NCBI GenBank assembly: GCA_018380885.1
Contig: JAGZSY010000020.1
Coordinates: 1 to 64,000 of the forward strand
Direction of reading: 5' to 3'
DNA: 64,000 nucleotides
Origin: Enterocloster asparagiformis
GTDB taxonomy: Bacteria; Bacillota; Clostridia; Lachnospirales; Lachnospiraceae
The notes under the pieces are model-generated. The model was given only the letters and a program-made list of their open reading frames with translations, ran no database searches and had not been told where the DNA came from. Position 1 is the first letter of the stretch. Each line of letters begins with the position of its first letter. Positions 9,905 through 18,022 of this stretch are shown here, one piece after another. The translations under genes and the position numbers were made by a program.

Positions 9905-9979
9905 AAATCGTACCTCCTTTTCCCAATTCAAATTTTTCCTGACACTCTATATCAGACCGCAGCCTTGACAGCGGTTCTG

Positions 9980-11032
9980 TCACGATTCATGGGACACCCG
10001 CACCGCATATTTGATCACATGGTCCTCCCGCTCCTCAAACACCCGGTAGGCCTCCATAATGTGCTCCAGATCCGTCCGGTGGGTGATCATACAGCTCGTG
10101 TCCAGCGTCCCCGCCGCGATAAGGTCCATGATCTCCCCGCAATGGCAGCCGTCCACGCCGCCGGTCTTGAACACCAGATTCTTGCCGTACATTTCCGGCA
10201 GGGGCAGGGTCTGGTTCTCCTCGTACATGGCGATCACGCACACCACCGCGTTGGGGCGGGCGATCTGCCAGGCCAGGTCGAAGGTTTGGCTCTGGCCCGC
10301 CACCTCCATCACGCAGTCCGCTCCGCGCCCCTCGGTCAGGGCCAGGACCCGCCCTTTCACGTCGCACTCCAGCGGGTTGAGCGCCACATCCGCCAGGCCG
10401 TTCTCCTTTGCCAGGCGAAGCCTGTACGGGTCCACATCCACGGCGATCACACGCGCCGGTCCGTACAGCCTTGCGCACATCATGGAGCACAGCCCCGCAG
10501 GGCCTGCGCCGATCACCGCCACCGTGTCCCCCGGTCTGATCTCGCCCAGCTTGGCCCCCCAAAATCCGGTGGAGAGCAGGTCCCCGGTAAACAGCGCCGC
10601 CTCGTCCGACACGCCGTCCGGTATCCGCGTCAAACCGTTGTCCGCGTAGGGTATCCGGACATACTCGGCCTGTCCCCCGTCGATGCGGCAGCCCAACGCC
10701 CAGCCGCCCTGGGGATCGGTGCAGTTGTTCACATAGCCCCTGCTGCAGAAAAAGCAGTTGCCGCAATAAGTCTCCACGTTCACCGCCACCCGGTCCCCGG
10801 GCGCAAACCTTCGCACCCCTGGGCCCACCTGCTCCACAACGCCCACAAACTCATGTCCCAGAATGGTGCCCGGCACCGCTCTGGGCACCGCGCCGCGCTT
10901 GATATGGATATCGCTGGAGCAGATGGTGGTCAGGGTGACGCGCACCAGCGCATCCCCCGGCTCCCGCAGCCTCGGCAGCGGCCGCTCCTCCAGTCCGATC
11001 TCTCCCACGTTTTTAAATACTACCGCTTTCAT
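9980..11032 (-). CDS. zinc-dependent alcohol dehydrogenase family protein
   Basis: The 350-residue protein has the medium-chain dehydrogenase layout. A GroES-like N-terminal half carries the catalytic-zinc motif GHEFVGVVEQVG and a structural-zinc cysteine cluster (CGNCFFCSRGYVNNC). A Rossmann half has VAVIGAGPAGLC and an acidic VDVDPYRLRLAKE strand end, which favours NAD(H). The overall length and the LSTGFWGAKLG segment resemble isopropanol/butanediol-type dehydrogenases. The frame is open to 11206, but MKAVVFKN at 11032 preceded by GGAGA is the family-typical start. The substrate is unknown. Confidence 0.9.
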   Translation of the reverse strand: MKAVVFKNVGEIGLEERPLPRLREPGDALVRVTLTTICSSDIHIKRGAVPRAVPGTILGHEFVGVVEQVGPGVRRFAPGDRVAVNVETYCGNCFFCSRGYVNNCTDPQGGWALGCRIDGGQAEYVRIPYADNGLTRIPDGVSDEAALFTGDLLSTGFWGAKLGEIRPGDTVAVIGAGPAGLCSMMCARLYGPARVIAVDVDPYRLRLAKENGLADVALNPLECDVKGRVLALTEGRGADCVMEVAGQSQTFDLAWQIARPNAVVCVIAMYEENQTLPLPEMYGKNLVFKTGGVDGCHCGEIMDLIAAGTLDTSCMITHRTDLEHIMEAYRVFEEREDHVIKYAVRVSHES

Positions 11033-11602
11033 GTTCCCTCTCCTCGCCGTGATCCGCCCGCACCGGCCAAACCGGGCGCTTGCCGCACTTCCTGTTCCTT
11101 CCATTTTATCATACCGGCCGCTGTTGCGCAACAAGGAGCCGCCGGGCTTGGTCTGCGCGCGTATATCCATTCCCCATGCAGCCGACCTCGGCCCGCTGCA
11201 TTTCACAAAACGACCTGTTCTTTTCCTAAACGCCGGGCAAGGCGCGCCCCCTTGTGTCCCAAATGAATGTCAGCCCATACAACTGAAGAGCGCGCCGGGG
11301 GCTAAGCTCCGGCGCGCTCTCATCTGCTTCAATCCTTTTTTCAATCCGATATGTTCTGCAACATGTGACCCATTATAAAAACCCGGCCTGCATTTGTCAA
11401 CCATTTTGCCGAAGAAATCCAAATCTCGTTCATTCGTTCCAAATCGACCCTTGCCATGCCGCCATTTACCGGCAAATTTAAAATTGTAAAGCCATTGTCT
11501 GAATTTCCAGTTTCTGCATTCTGTCGGCAAAAACAGGATTCAGGCGGAAAGAATCTCCGTTTTTTACGGAAAACACACCCGCGCCGGCAGCCATCCGAGT
11601 GC
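11033..11602. other. gene-free stretch with a promoter and an inverted repeat
   Basis: Upstream of the dehydrogenase, minus-strand TTGCGC (11131-11126), a 17-nt spacer and TAAAAT (11108-11103) form a plausible promoter; GTTGCGCAAC is palindromic over the -35. At 11288-11298 and 11309-11319 an 11-bp perfect inverted repeat (GAGCGCGCCGG) with a 10-nt loop may end transcription from the carboxypeptidase side, although it lacks a good T-tract. The remaining AT-richer sequence (11320-11602) shows no convincing gene. Confidence 0.45.
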
Positions 11603-13018
11603 TTACGGCAGCCATCCGGCCGTTCCCAGCCAGGCGCCGGCCAGCTTTTTCAGGTAATCCATATATCCGGCTTCCTCCACATCGGCCGCGGCCAACACCC
11701 TGACCTCGCCCAGCTTCCGGCCGCCTAAGGCGTAGGTGATCACGCCGGCCCTCTGGCCCTTGGTCACCGGTGCGGGCAGCGACTCATCCAGCACCAGGCT
11801 CTTCTCCACCTGGTCCAAATCCTCGCCGCTGAGGCTCAGATAGGAAAATCCGCCCTCATAGTACAGCGGAACCTGATCCACAACGCCGCCCGTCACCGCC
11901 ATCTGCGGCAGCGGCAGCATCTCTTTATCCTCGTAGAGCCGGCAGTTGGCGTAGCCGTAGTTCAGCATGGTCTGGGCGTCGGCAAACCTGGCCTTGTAGT
12001 CCGGAGCCGCCATGACCACGGCGATGAGGCGCACGCCGTCCTTCTCCGCCGTAGCGGACAGGCAGTACTTGGCCAGGGAGGTGGAGCCTGTTTTCAGGCC
12101 CGTCACCGTGAAATTAGTGGCCATTTTCAGCAGCTTATTGGTGTTGGACAGCCCGAACTCCTTGGTCCCCTGCTTGGTCACATGGGTGATGTTCTCCATC
12201 CAGATGGTGGAGTAATTGTGGACCTGGGGATATCTGTTGATCAGCTCCCTGGACATAATCGCAATATCCCGGGCCGTGGTCACATGGTCCTGGGAATCGG
12301 TCAGTCCGCAGCAGTCCTCGAAATGGGTGTTGGTCATGCCCAGGCCCGCGGCACGCTCGTTCATCATGCGCACGAACTCCTGCTCAGTGCCCCCTATGTA
12401 TTCGGCCATGGTCACCGAGGCGTCGTTTCCCGAGGCGATGATGATGCACTTGATCAGCGTCTCCACGGTCTGCTTCTCGCCCTCCTCCAAAAACACCTGG
12501 GAGCCGCCCATGGACTTGGCGTGGGCGCTGGTCACCACCTCGTCGGTCAGCTTGATCTTCCCCGATTCCAGGGCATCGAAAATGAGGATCAGGGTCATGA
12601 TCTTGGTGATGCTGGCCGGACTGCGCTTCTGGTCCGCATCCTTTTCGTAGATCACCTGGCCGGTGCTCGCCTCCATGAGCAGGGCCGAGGGAGCCTGGAC
12701 CTCCACCGCCGCGGCCGGCGCGTTGGCCATCACGGCGTCGCCCGCGTCAGGACCGGGTCCTTCCGCTTCCCCTGAGGCGGCAGCGGACGAATCATCCTGC
12801 GCGGCGGCTTCCGGGGTGTTTTGGGCTGCGGCTTCCGCTTCCGGGCCGCTCTGCGCGGCGGCTCCTGCGGCCTCTGCCGCGGCCGCCACCGCCTTCATTT
12901 GGCTCTCGCCGGCATCCCCGCCCACTTCCAGCCTGACTTCACGGGCCCACACTACATTTGCGGCCGCCGGCTGCAACGCCAGCAATGCGGCCAGTATCAG
13001 CGTACATATTCCTTTCAT
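11603..13018 (-). CDS. D-alanyl-D-alanine carboxypeptidase (PBP5/DacF type)
   Basis: The 471-residue secreted serine peptidase has a signal peptide ending near residue 25, then a low-complexity Ala/Glu/Gln linker to about residue 105. The penicillin-binding catalytic set is present: SITK with Ser136 and Lys139, SGN at 196-198 and KTG at 309-311. The C-terminal region fits the usual beta-rich tail. It trims the terminal D-Ala from peptidoglycan pentapeptides outside the membrane. GGAG precedes the ATG by 5 nt. The Ala-rich linker is longer than usual for the family. Confidence 0.94.
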   Translation of the reverse strand: MKGICTLILAALLALQPAAANVVWAREVRLEVGGDAGESQMKAVAAAAEAAGAAAQSGPEAEAAAQNTPEAAAQDDSSAAASGEAEGPGPDAGDAVMANAPAAAVEVQAPSALLMEASTGQVIYEKDADQKRSPASITKIMTLILIFDALESGKIKLTDEVVTSAHAKSMGGSQVFLEEGEKQTVETLIKCIIIASGNDASVTMAEYIGGTEQEFVRMMNERAAGLGMTNTHFEDCCGLTDSQDHVTTARDIAIMSRELINRYPQVHNYSTIWMENITHVTKQGTKEFGLSNTNKLLKMATNFTVTGLKTGSTSLAKYCLSATAEKDGVRLIAVVMAAPDYKARFADAQTMLNYGYANCRLYEDKEMLPLPQMAVTGGVVDQVPLYYEGGFSYLSLSGEDLDQVEKSLVLDESLPAPVTKGQRAGVITYALGGRKLGEVRVLAAADVEEAGYMDYLKKLAGAWLGTAGWLP

Positions 13019-13104
13019 GGCATCTCCTGCGAAAATTCATTCTACTACCAAATTTACGCCGGAACCCGTGAAAGTATGCGTCTCCTGCCTGGAAACGCCG
13101 GGAA

Positions 13105-13545
13105 TTACAGCTCCTTCAGGGCCTTTCTCAGTGCTTCCGCCATCTCCTCATATTCCGCGTCGGTCAGGATGGTACGGCCGCTGTTCATCTCAAAGGTGCC
13201 GCCCCACTCCTCGCCGCCCTTGTACTTGGGCACGATGTGGAAATGCAGGTGATGTCCGGTATCGCCGTACGCGCCGTAGTTCACTTTGTCCGGGTGAAAC
13301 ACCGCGTGAACCGCTCTGGCAACCTTGGCCACGTCCGCGAAAAACGCGTTCCGCTCCTCGTCCGTCAGCTCGATGAGCTCGCCCACATGCTTGTTGTGGG
13401 CCAGCACCACGCGGCCCCTCTTGCTCTGCTCCTTGAACACATACAAAAATCCCGTATCCATAGGGCCTACCGGGTAGGCAAACTTAGCCACCAAATCCCC
13501 CTGCATACAATACGCACAATTCGGATCTCTCATCATCTCTTCCAT
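13105..13545 (-). CDS. HIT-family nucleotide-binding protein
   Basis: The 146-residue protein has the histidine-triad motif HLHFHIVP (His99, His101, His103) and an N-terminal CAYC pair that may bind zinc. HIT proteins hydrolyse dinucleoside polyphosphates or nucleoside phosphoramidates in the cytoplasm. GGAGA precedes the start. It lies 86 bases upstream of the carboxypeptidase on the same strand and may share its transcript. The family is certain and the substrate is unknown. Confidence 0.93.
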   Translation of the reverse strand: MEEMMRDPNCAYCMQGDLVAKFAYPVGPMDTGFLYVFKEQSKRGRVVLAHNKHVGELIELTDEERNAFFADVAKVARAVHAVFHPDKVNYGAYGDTGHHLHFHIVPKYKGGEEWGGTFEMNSGRTILTDAEYEEMAEALRKALKEL

Positions 13546-13743
13546 ACTTAATTCAACTCTCCTTTTCCTTAATGTGATACCACTAAGATACCACGTTCCA
13601 CCTCAGAATTCAACGACAAGGTTTCTATTTTTTCCCAATGTCATTTTTCCGCAGATTTTGTCTGAATGGTGTACCATCTTTCCCATTTTTATGTTATACT
13701 GTTGTTTATGCATAGAAATGAGTTATGAGTTGAGGTTGTATTT

Positions 13744-15204
13744 ATGAGTAAAAATGAGTATAGACGCAGAGTATCCCGCCGGCGCCGCAGCAGGTTCAGC
13801 CGGCATCTTCCCACTTTTATCGTACTGTTTGTATTGACGGTTCTCATAGGCGGCTGTATCTTTGCCGTCAGCCGTTTTGTATTCCACAAAAAGGGCGAAA
13901 CGCCCAAAGACACGGAAGTGATCGCCTCGGCGTCGGCCGGCTCCGTGCCCGACACCGAGGCCGACCAGCCCACTGAGCCGGTTATCGACGAGGTGGACCG
14001 CCTGATCGCCCAGGCCGACCGGCTGGCCGCCGGCTACGACTACGACGGGGCCATCGCCCTGGTGGAGAGCGATGCGCAAGCCGCTGCAGACCCGCGGGGA
14101 CAGGAGGCCATCGGCAATTACCAGGCCACCAAGGACACCATGGTGGAGGCGGATCACACCCAGATCACCCACGTTTTCTTCCACACCCTGGTCATGGACA
14201 CGGCCAAGGCCTTTGACGGGGATGCGGACTCCAAGGGTTACAACTCCGTGATGACCACCAAGGATGAGTTCATCCGCATTTTAAACGCGATGTACGAGCG
14301 CGGCTACGTGCTGGTCCGCATCCACGACGTGGCCTACGAGGAACCGGACGAAAACGGCAATCCCCGCTTTGTCTACGGCAAGATCATGCTGCCGGAGGGC
14401 AAGAAGCCCTTCGTCATGTCCCAGGACGACGTGTGCTACTACGATTACATGCTGGACGACGGCTTCGCCACCCGCATGGTGGTGGGCGAGGACGGAAAGC
14501 CCACCTGCGAGATGACCCTGGACGACGGGACCACCTCCACCGGTTCCTACGATCTGGTCCCGATCCTGGAGGATTTTATCCAGGAACACCCGGATTTCTC
14601 CTACCGCGGCGCCAGAGCGATCATCGCCCTGACGGGCTACCAGGGGATTCTGGGATACCGCACCGCCTCCAATTACAGCGACAGCCCCACCTACGAGGCT
14701 GACCGCGAGCAGGCCGCCAAGGTGGCCCAGGCCCTGCGGGACAACGGCTGGGAGCTGGCCTCCCACAGCTTCGGACATCTGCATCTGGGCGTCAGCGACG
14801 ATCCGGCCAAGGCGATCAACGGCTTTGCCATTGAGGAGGAGCGCTTCCGCGCCGACACGGACCGCTGGGAAAAAGAGGTGGAATCCCTCATCGGGCCAAC
14901 GGATATCATTCTCTACCCCTTCGGCAACGATATCGCGGACTTCCACGCCTACACCGATGACAACGTCCGCTTCAAATACCTGGAGGCCAAGGGCTTCCGC
15001 TATTTCTGCAACGTGGACGCCAGCACTCCGTACTGGATGCAAAAGGGCACCAACTACTTCCGTATGGCCAGACGGAACCTGGACGGCTACCGCCTGTACC
15101 AGGATACCATTCAGGAGGATCCCGCAAAGAAGCGCCTGGGCGACCTCTTCGACGCCAAGGACATTTTCGATTCGGCGCGGCCCACGCCCGTCACCTGGTA
15201 TTGA
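13744..15204 (+). CDS. membrane-anchored polysaccharide deacetylase family protein
   Basis: The 486-residue protein has a strongly basic cytoplasmic N-terminus, one TM helix (about 22-45) and a large external domain. The NodB-like deacetylase motifs can be seen: an Asp pair at 228-229 (VMSQDDVCYYDY) and the metal-binding SHSFGH (His341, His345). The first motif is degenerate compared with the usual TFDD, so the enzyme may act on an unusual substrate or be altered. It likely modifies cell-wall or capsule glycan. A TATACT -10 element lies 44 bases upstream. It is monocistronic, with a strong terminator 75 bases after the stop. Confidence 0.85.
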   Translation: MSKNEYRRRVSRRRRSRFSRHLPTFIVLFVLTVLIGGCIFAVSRFVFHKKGETPKDTEVIASASAGSVPDTEADQPTEPVIDEVDRLIAQADRLAAGYDYDGAIALVESDAQAAADPRGQEAIGNYQATKDTMVEADHTQITHVFFHTLVMDTAKAFDGDADSKGYNSVMTTKDEFIRILNAMYERGYVLVRIHDVAYEEPDENGNPRFVYGKIMLPEGKKPFVMSQDDVCYYDYMLDDGFATRMVVGEDGKPTCEMTLDDGTTSTGSYDLVPILEDFIQEHPDFSYRGARAIIALTGYQGILGYRTASNYSDSPTYEADREQAAKVAQALRDNGWELASHSFGHLHLGVSDDPAKAINGFAIEEERFRADTDRWEKEVESLIGPTDIILYPFGNDIADFHAYTDDNVRFKYLEAKGFRYFCNVDASTPYWMQKGTNYFRMARRNLDGYRLYQDTIQEDPAKKRLGDLFDAKDIFDSARPTPVTWY

Positions 15205-15279
15205 CGGCGAAGCGCATTTGACCACATATGAACAGAATACCGGACAGGCAGGCTTGGGAAGGCCTGTTGTCAGCTATGG

Positions 15280-15306
15280 CAGGGAGCAGATTTGCTCCCT
15301 GTTTTT
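15280..15306 (+). terminator. Rho-independent terminator of the deacetylase gene
   Basis: CAGGGAGCA pairs perfectly with TGCTCCCTG across a 4-nt loop and is followed by TTTTT. Confidence 0.9.
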
Positions 15307-15348
15307 GTTGAGCAAAACAGGCTGCCGGCGCAGACTCCGGGCGGTTGT
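15307..15348 (-). repeat. dispersed palindromic repeat, copy C
   Basis: Read on the minus strand this 42-nt stretch aligns with the repeats at 56395-56435 and 62311-62352. It shares the CGCCCG core, CTGCGCC and the TTGC..TCAAC end. It begins directly after the terminator T-tract and is the most diverged copy. Confidence 0.5.
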
Positions 15349-15434
15349 TGAAAGCAGCGTGGCGCAGCGCTTTAATCGCCGTTAAAAATGCATTGCGCCC
15401 CCTGCCGCCGTGGAACGGTTCAATTCCCCCGTCA

Positions 15435-15458
15435 TATAATAAATCAAGCAAATGATTT
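15435..15458 (+). promoter_or_regulatory. -10 element and inverted repeat before the ABC transporter genes
   Basis: TATAAT (15435-15440) is followed directly by AAATCA-N6-TGATTT (15441-15458), a possible operator over the start of transcription. No clear -35 was seen. Confidence 0.45.
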
Positions 15459-15481
15459 CTTATATGAAAGGAGCTTCCCCT

Positions 15482-16249
15482 ATGATTCCCAAACTGGAAG
15501 TGAGCGGGGTCAGCTATTCTTATCACTCGTTAGATGGTGAGACGCTGGCCCTTTCTGATATATCCTTCACCGTCAATACCGGTGAATTCCTGGCCATTGT
15601 GGGACCTTCGGGCTGCGGAAAATCCACGCTGCTGACCATGCTGTGCGGTCTTACCCTGCCCGACTCGGGGGCTATCCTTCTGGACGGAAAGCCCCTGACA
15701 AGGGACGCCTCCGCCATCGGCTACATGCTTCAGAAGGACCACCTGTTCGAGTGGCGCACCATATTCTCCAACGTATCACTGGGCCTTGAAATTCAAAAAC
15801 GATTGGACGAACCTGCCAAGCATGAACTTCAGGCTATGATCAATACCTACGGGTTGGGCGGCTTCGAAAACGCCTACCCCTCGGAGCTGTCCGGCGGCAT
15901 GCGCCAGAGAGCCGCCCTGATCCGGACGCTGGCCCTAAAACCGGAGCTGCTGCTCCTGGACGAACCGTTCTCCGCCCTGGATTACCAAACCAGGCTGTCG
16001 GTCTGCGACGACATCAGCTCCATCATCCGCAGCGCCCACAAAACTGCCATTCTGGTGACCCACGACCTGTCCGAGGCCATCTCAGCGGCGGACCGCATCG
16101 TGGTTTTGTCCTCCCGCCCCGGCAAGGTGAAAGCAATCCTGCCCATCACCTTTGCCGACGGCTGCAACCGGCCTTTGGACCGGCGGAACTGCCCTGAATT
16201 TTCCAACTATTTCAATCTGGTATGGAAGGAGCTGAAGGAAGATGACTGA
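15482..16249 (+). CDS. ABC transporter ATP-binding protein (nitrate/sulfonate/taurine type)
   Basis: The 255-residue ATPase has Walker A GPSGCGKST, Q-loop LQKDHLFEW, signature LSGGMRQRAAL, Walker B LLLLDEPFSALD and switch VTHDLSEA. The pattern matches the SsuB/TauB/ThiZ group. The frame is open from 15452, but AGGAG 8 nt before the ATG at 15482 fixes the start. It overlaps the permease gene by 8 bases. No substrate-binding protein is adjacent, so the substrate cannot be named. Confidence 0.93.
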   Translation: MIPKLEVSGVSYSYHSLDGETLALSDISFTVNTGEFLAIVGPSGCGKSTLLTMLCGLTLPDSGAILLDGKPLTRDASAIGYMLQKDHLFEWRTIFSNVSLGLEIQKRLDEPAKHELQAMINTYGLGGFENAYPSELSGGMRQRAALIRTLALKPELLLLDEPFSALDYQTRLSVCDDISSIIRSAHKTAILVTHDLSEAISAADRIVVLSSRPGKVKAILPITFADGCNRPLDRRNCPEFSNYFNLVWKELKEDD

Positions 16250-17039
16250 ATTGCGCCCTTCTCTGGCCCAGCAGGAATTTATCGCAAAAGAAATCCGCCA
16301 CCGCAGGCAGGTGGTTATTGTTCGTTTTATGCTGTTGGTGCTGCTTTTAGCCCTCTGGGAACTGGCCGCCGATTTCGGCTGGATCAACAGCTTTATCTTC
16401 AGCAGTCCCTCCATGATCGCAAAATGCCTGGTGAGCATGGCAAAGGACGGAAGCCTGTTCCTGCACACCGGCGTCACACTGCTCGAGACAGTGGTCAGCT
16501 TCGCCCTGGTGGTGGCGGTAGGCCTGGCCGTGGCCCTGATGCTCTGGTGCAGCCGCAGCCTTTCCGAGATACTGGAGCCCTTCCTGGTCATGCTCAACAG
16601 CCTGCCCAAGTCCGCCCTGGCCCCGCTGCTCATCGTGTGGCTGGGCAACAACATGCGCACCATCATCGTGGCCGCCATCTCCGTGGCCCTGTTCGGCTCC
16701 ATCCTGACCCTGCACACCGGCTTTTCCCAGATGGACGGGGACCAGGTGAAGCTGATCTACTCCCTGGGAGGCACCCGCAGGGATGTGCTCTTAAAAGTCC
16801 TGCTCCCCGGCTCCCTGCCGCTGATCATCAGCAACATGAAGGTGAACATCGGCCTGTGTCTGGTGGGCGTGATTATCGGGGAGTTCCTCTCCGCAAGGGC
16901 AGGGCTTGGATATCTGATAACTTATGGAAGCCAGGTTTTTGCCATGACCATGGTCGTAACCGCCATCGTGGTCCTGTGCCTGATGTCCGTGGTGCTCTAC
17001 CAAGGAATCGCCCTGATTGAAAAGCATTACTCCCGGTGA
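16242..17039 (+). CDS. ABC transporter permease (SsuC/TauC type)
   Basis: The 265-residue membrane protein has about six TM helices and the BPD permease signature region (LGGTRRDVLLKVLLPGSLP, then GEFLSARAGLGYL). It partners the overlapping ATPase in an importer of the nitrate/sulfonate/taurine/pyrimidine family. The last ~35 codons have two damaged look-alikes elsewhere in the window (21045-21147 and 26086-26125), so related permease genes once stood there. A terminator follows 63 bases after the stop. Confidence 0.92.
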   Translation: MTELRPSLAQQEFIAKEIRHRRQVVIVRFMLLVLLLALWELAADFGWINSFIFSSPSMIAKCLVSMAKDGSLFLHTGVTLLETVVSFALVVAVGLAVALMLWCSRSLSEILEPFLVMLNSLPKSALAPLLIVWLGNNMRTIIVAAISVALFGSILTLHTGFSQMDGDQVKLIYSLGGTRRDVLLKVLLPGSLPLIISNMKVNIGLCLVGVIIGEFLSARAGLGYLITYGSQVFAMTMVVTAIVVLCLMSVVLYQGIALIEKHYSR

Positions 17040-17102
17040 CGAACGGCGCCGATCTGGGAGTTTGAGAACGTAATTTGACGGTAGACGGCAAATAAGTATT
17101 CC

Positions 17103-17132
17103 AAATAAGCCTGCCTTTTGGCGGGCTTATTT
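17103..17132 (+). terminator. terminator of the ABC transporter operon
   Basis: AAATAAGCCTGCC pairs with GGCGGGCTTATTT (one mismatch) across a 4-T loop. The flanking A and T runs mean it could work in both directions. Confidence 0.75.
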
Positions 17133-17266
17133 ACTTGCGGAAGCGACGAAGCTGAGGGCACAGAACATTCACCGGACATTGCAATTTGATCTGGTAATAT
17201 TTTCCATTTCCTCTCCCCCCATCTCTAAAAAACGCCAAAGTATATGCCTGCTCCTCCTATAGACGC

Positions 17267-17296
17267 AAAAAAGCGGCCTTGATTGCTCAAAGCCGC
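17267..17296 (-). terminator. terminator after the XRE/membrane-protein pair
   Basis: On the minus strand GCGGCTTTGA pairs with TCAAGGCCGC and is followed by six T residues. A second stem (AGCCGCCG 17291-17298 with CGGCGGCT 17328-17335, then TTT on the plus strand) overlaps it. The rest of 17040-17365 holds no gene. Confidence 0.75.
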
Positions 17297-17365
17297 CGCT
17301 GTAACCGACATATGTACCTGCACTGTACGGCGGCTTTTACATTTGCCGTCGTACAGCATATTTTG

Positions 17366-17566
17366 TTATAAATGAGTAAAAAGCTCATCAACTGTGATCT
17401 TCAATTCTTTAGCCAGGCTAAACGCTAACGCTAAGGTAGGGTCATACTTGTTATTCTCTATCGCGTTAACTGTTTGCCGGGAAACACCACATTTTTTTGC
17501 CAGCTCTTCTTGAGAAATACCTCTCTCTTTTCTTTTTTGCCGAATGATATTTTCCATATCAATCAC
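17366..17566 (-). CDS. small XRE-family transcriptional regulator
   Basis: The 66-residue protein is nearly all helix-turn-helix: RKERGISQEELAKKCGVSRQ is followed by TVNAIENNKYDPTLALAF. It belongs to the short Cro/CI-like group common in Firmicutes. Its start overlaps the end of the membrane-protein gene by 8 bases, giving one operon. Two near-perfect palindromes in the operon promoter (17894-17957) are its likely binding sites, so it probably represses itself and its partner. A degraded copy of its C-terminal coding region lies at about 26163-26225. Confidence 0.92.
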   Translation of the reverse strand: MIDMENIIRQKRKERGISQEELAKKCGVSRQTVNAIENNKYDPTLALAFSLAKELKITVDELFTHL

Positions 17567-17855
17567 CGTATTTTTTCTTAAAAAACATAAGTTGAATGAT
17601 ATAGATTACAGATATAACGGCGAGTGCAATAAAGGGATTCATACCATCAGCGGACATGTGGTGCGCGACCGATTTTATCAGGCTTTCTATCACACATATT
17701 AAGATATATCCGACTGTTACAGCAAACGTACCTGCACTCGCTTTCTCTACAATCAGTTTTCTTCTTTCATCACCTTGTTTCCCCAGTGAAATGAACATAA
17801 TAATGATTGCCATCAGACAGAGTAACAAAACGCAAAGCGCCGCATAGATAATCAT
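17559..17855 (-). CDS. small membrane protein paired with an XRE regulator
   Basis: The 98-residue protein has about three hydrophobic segments and a charged KQGDERRKLIVEKAS loop. This fits the small DUF2178-like proteins that accompany XRE regulators. The frame opens at 17870, but that ATG lies inside the Shine-Dalgarno: GGAGGG at 17869-17864 serves the next ATG at 17855 with 7-nt spacing. Its function is unknown; being co-controlled, it may be the target or partner of the regulator. Confidence 0.85.
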   Translation of the reverse strand: MIIYAALCVLLLCLMAIIIMFISLGKQGDERRKLIVEKASAGTFAVTVGYILICVIESLIKSVAHHMSADGMNPFIALAVISVIYIIQLMFFKKKYGD

Positions 17856-17893
17856 AATAATGCCCTCCAATCAATTTGAAAATCCCATCAGAA

Positions 17894-17957
17894 TGTCAAA
17901 AGTATTTGACACTTTTAGTATATCTTATAGCCCTAAAAATGTCAAGAGTTTTTGACA
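17894..17957 (-). promoter_or_regulatory. promoter with two palindromic operators of the XRE operon
   Basis: TGTCAAAAGTATTTGACA (17894-17911) and TGTCAAGAGTTTTTGACA (17940-17957) are two related palindromes 46 bases apart. On the minus strand TTGACA (17945-17940), 17 nt, TATACT (17922-17917) makes a promoter whose -35 lies in the upstream palindrome; the other palindrome covers the early transcript. This is the layout of an autorepressed operon. Confidence 0.85.
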
Positions 17958-18022
17958 TTCTGTGATTGGCCGACTTGATTTCCCTGCTGCCTTTAAGCCG
18001 CGCGAATCCCACGGTTGTATTC

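Noticed and set aside
9965..11266. 433-codon plus-strand frame opposite the alcohol dehydrogenase
   Set aside because: It is a shadow of a clear zinc dehydrogenase; the His/Arg/Pro-rich sequence has no family features.
11270..11530. 86-codon minus-strand frame between carboxypeptidase and dehydrogenase
   Set aside because: It runs through the inverted repeat, has no ribosome-binding site and no recognisable protein sequence.
15205..15481. TPP or other riboswitch before the ABC transporter
   Set aside because: No conserved riboswitch core was found; only a terminator, a palindromic repeat and a -10 element are present.
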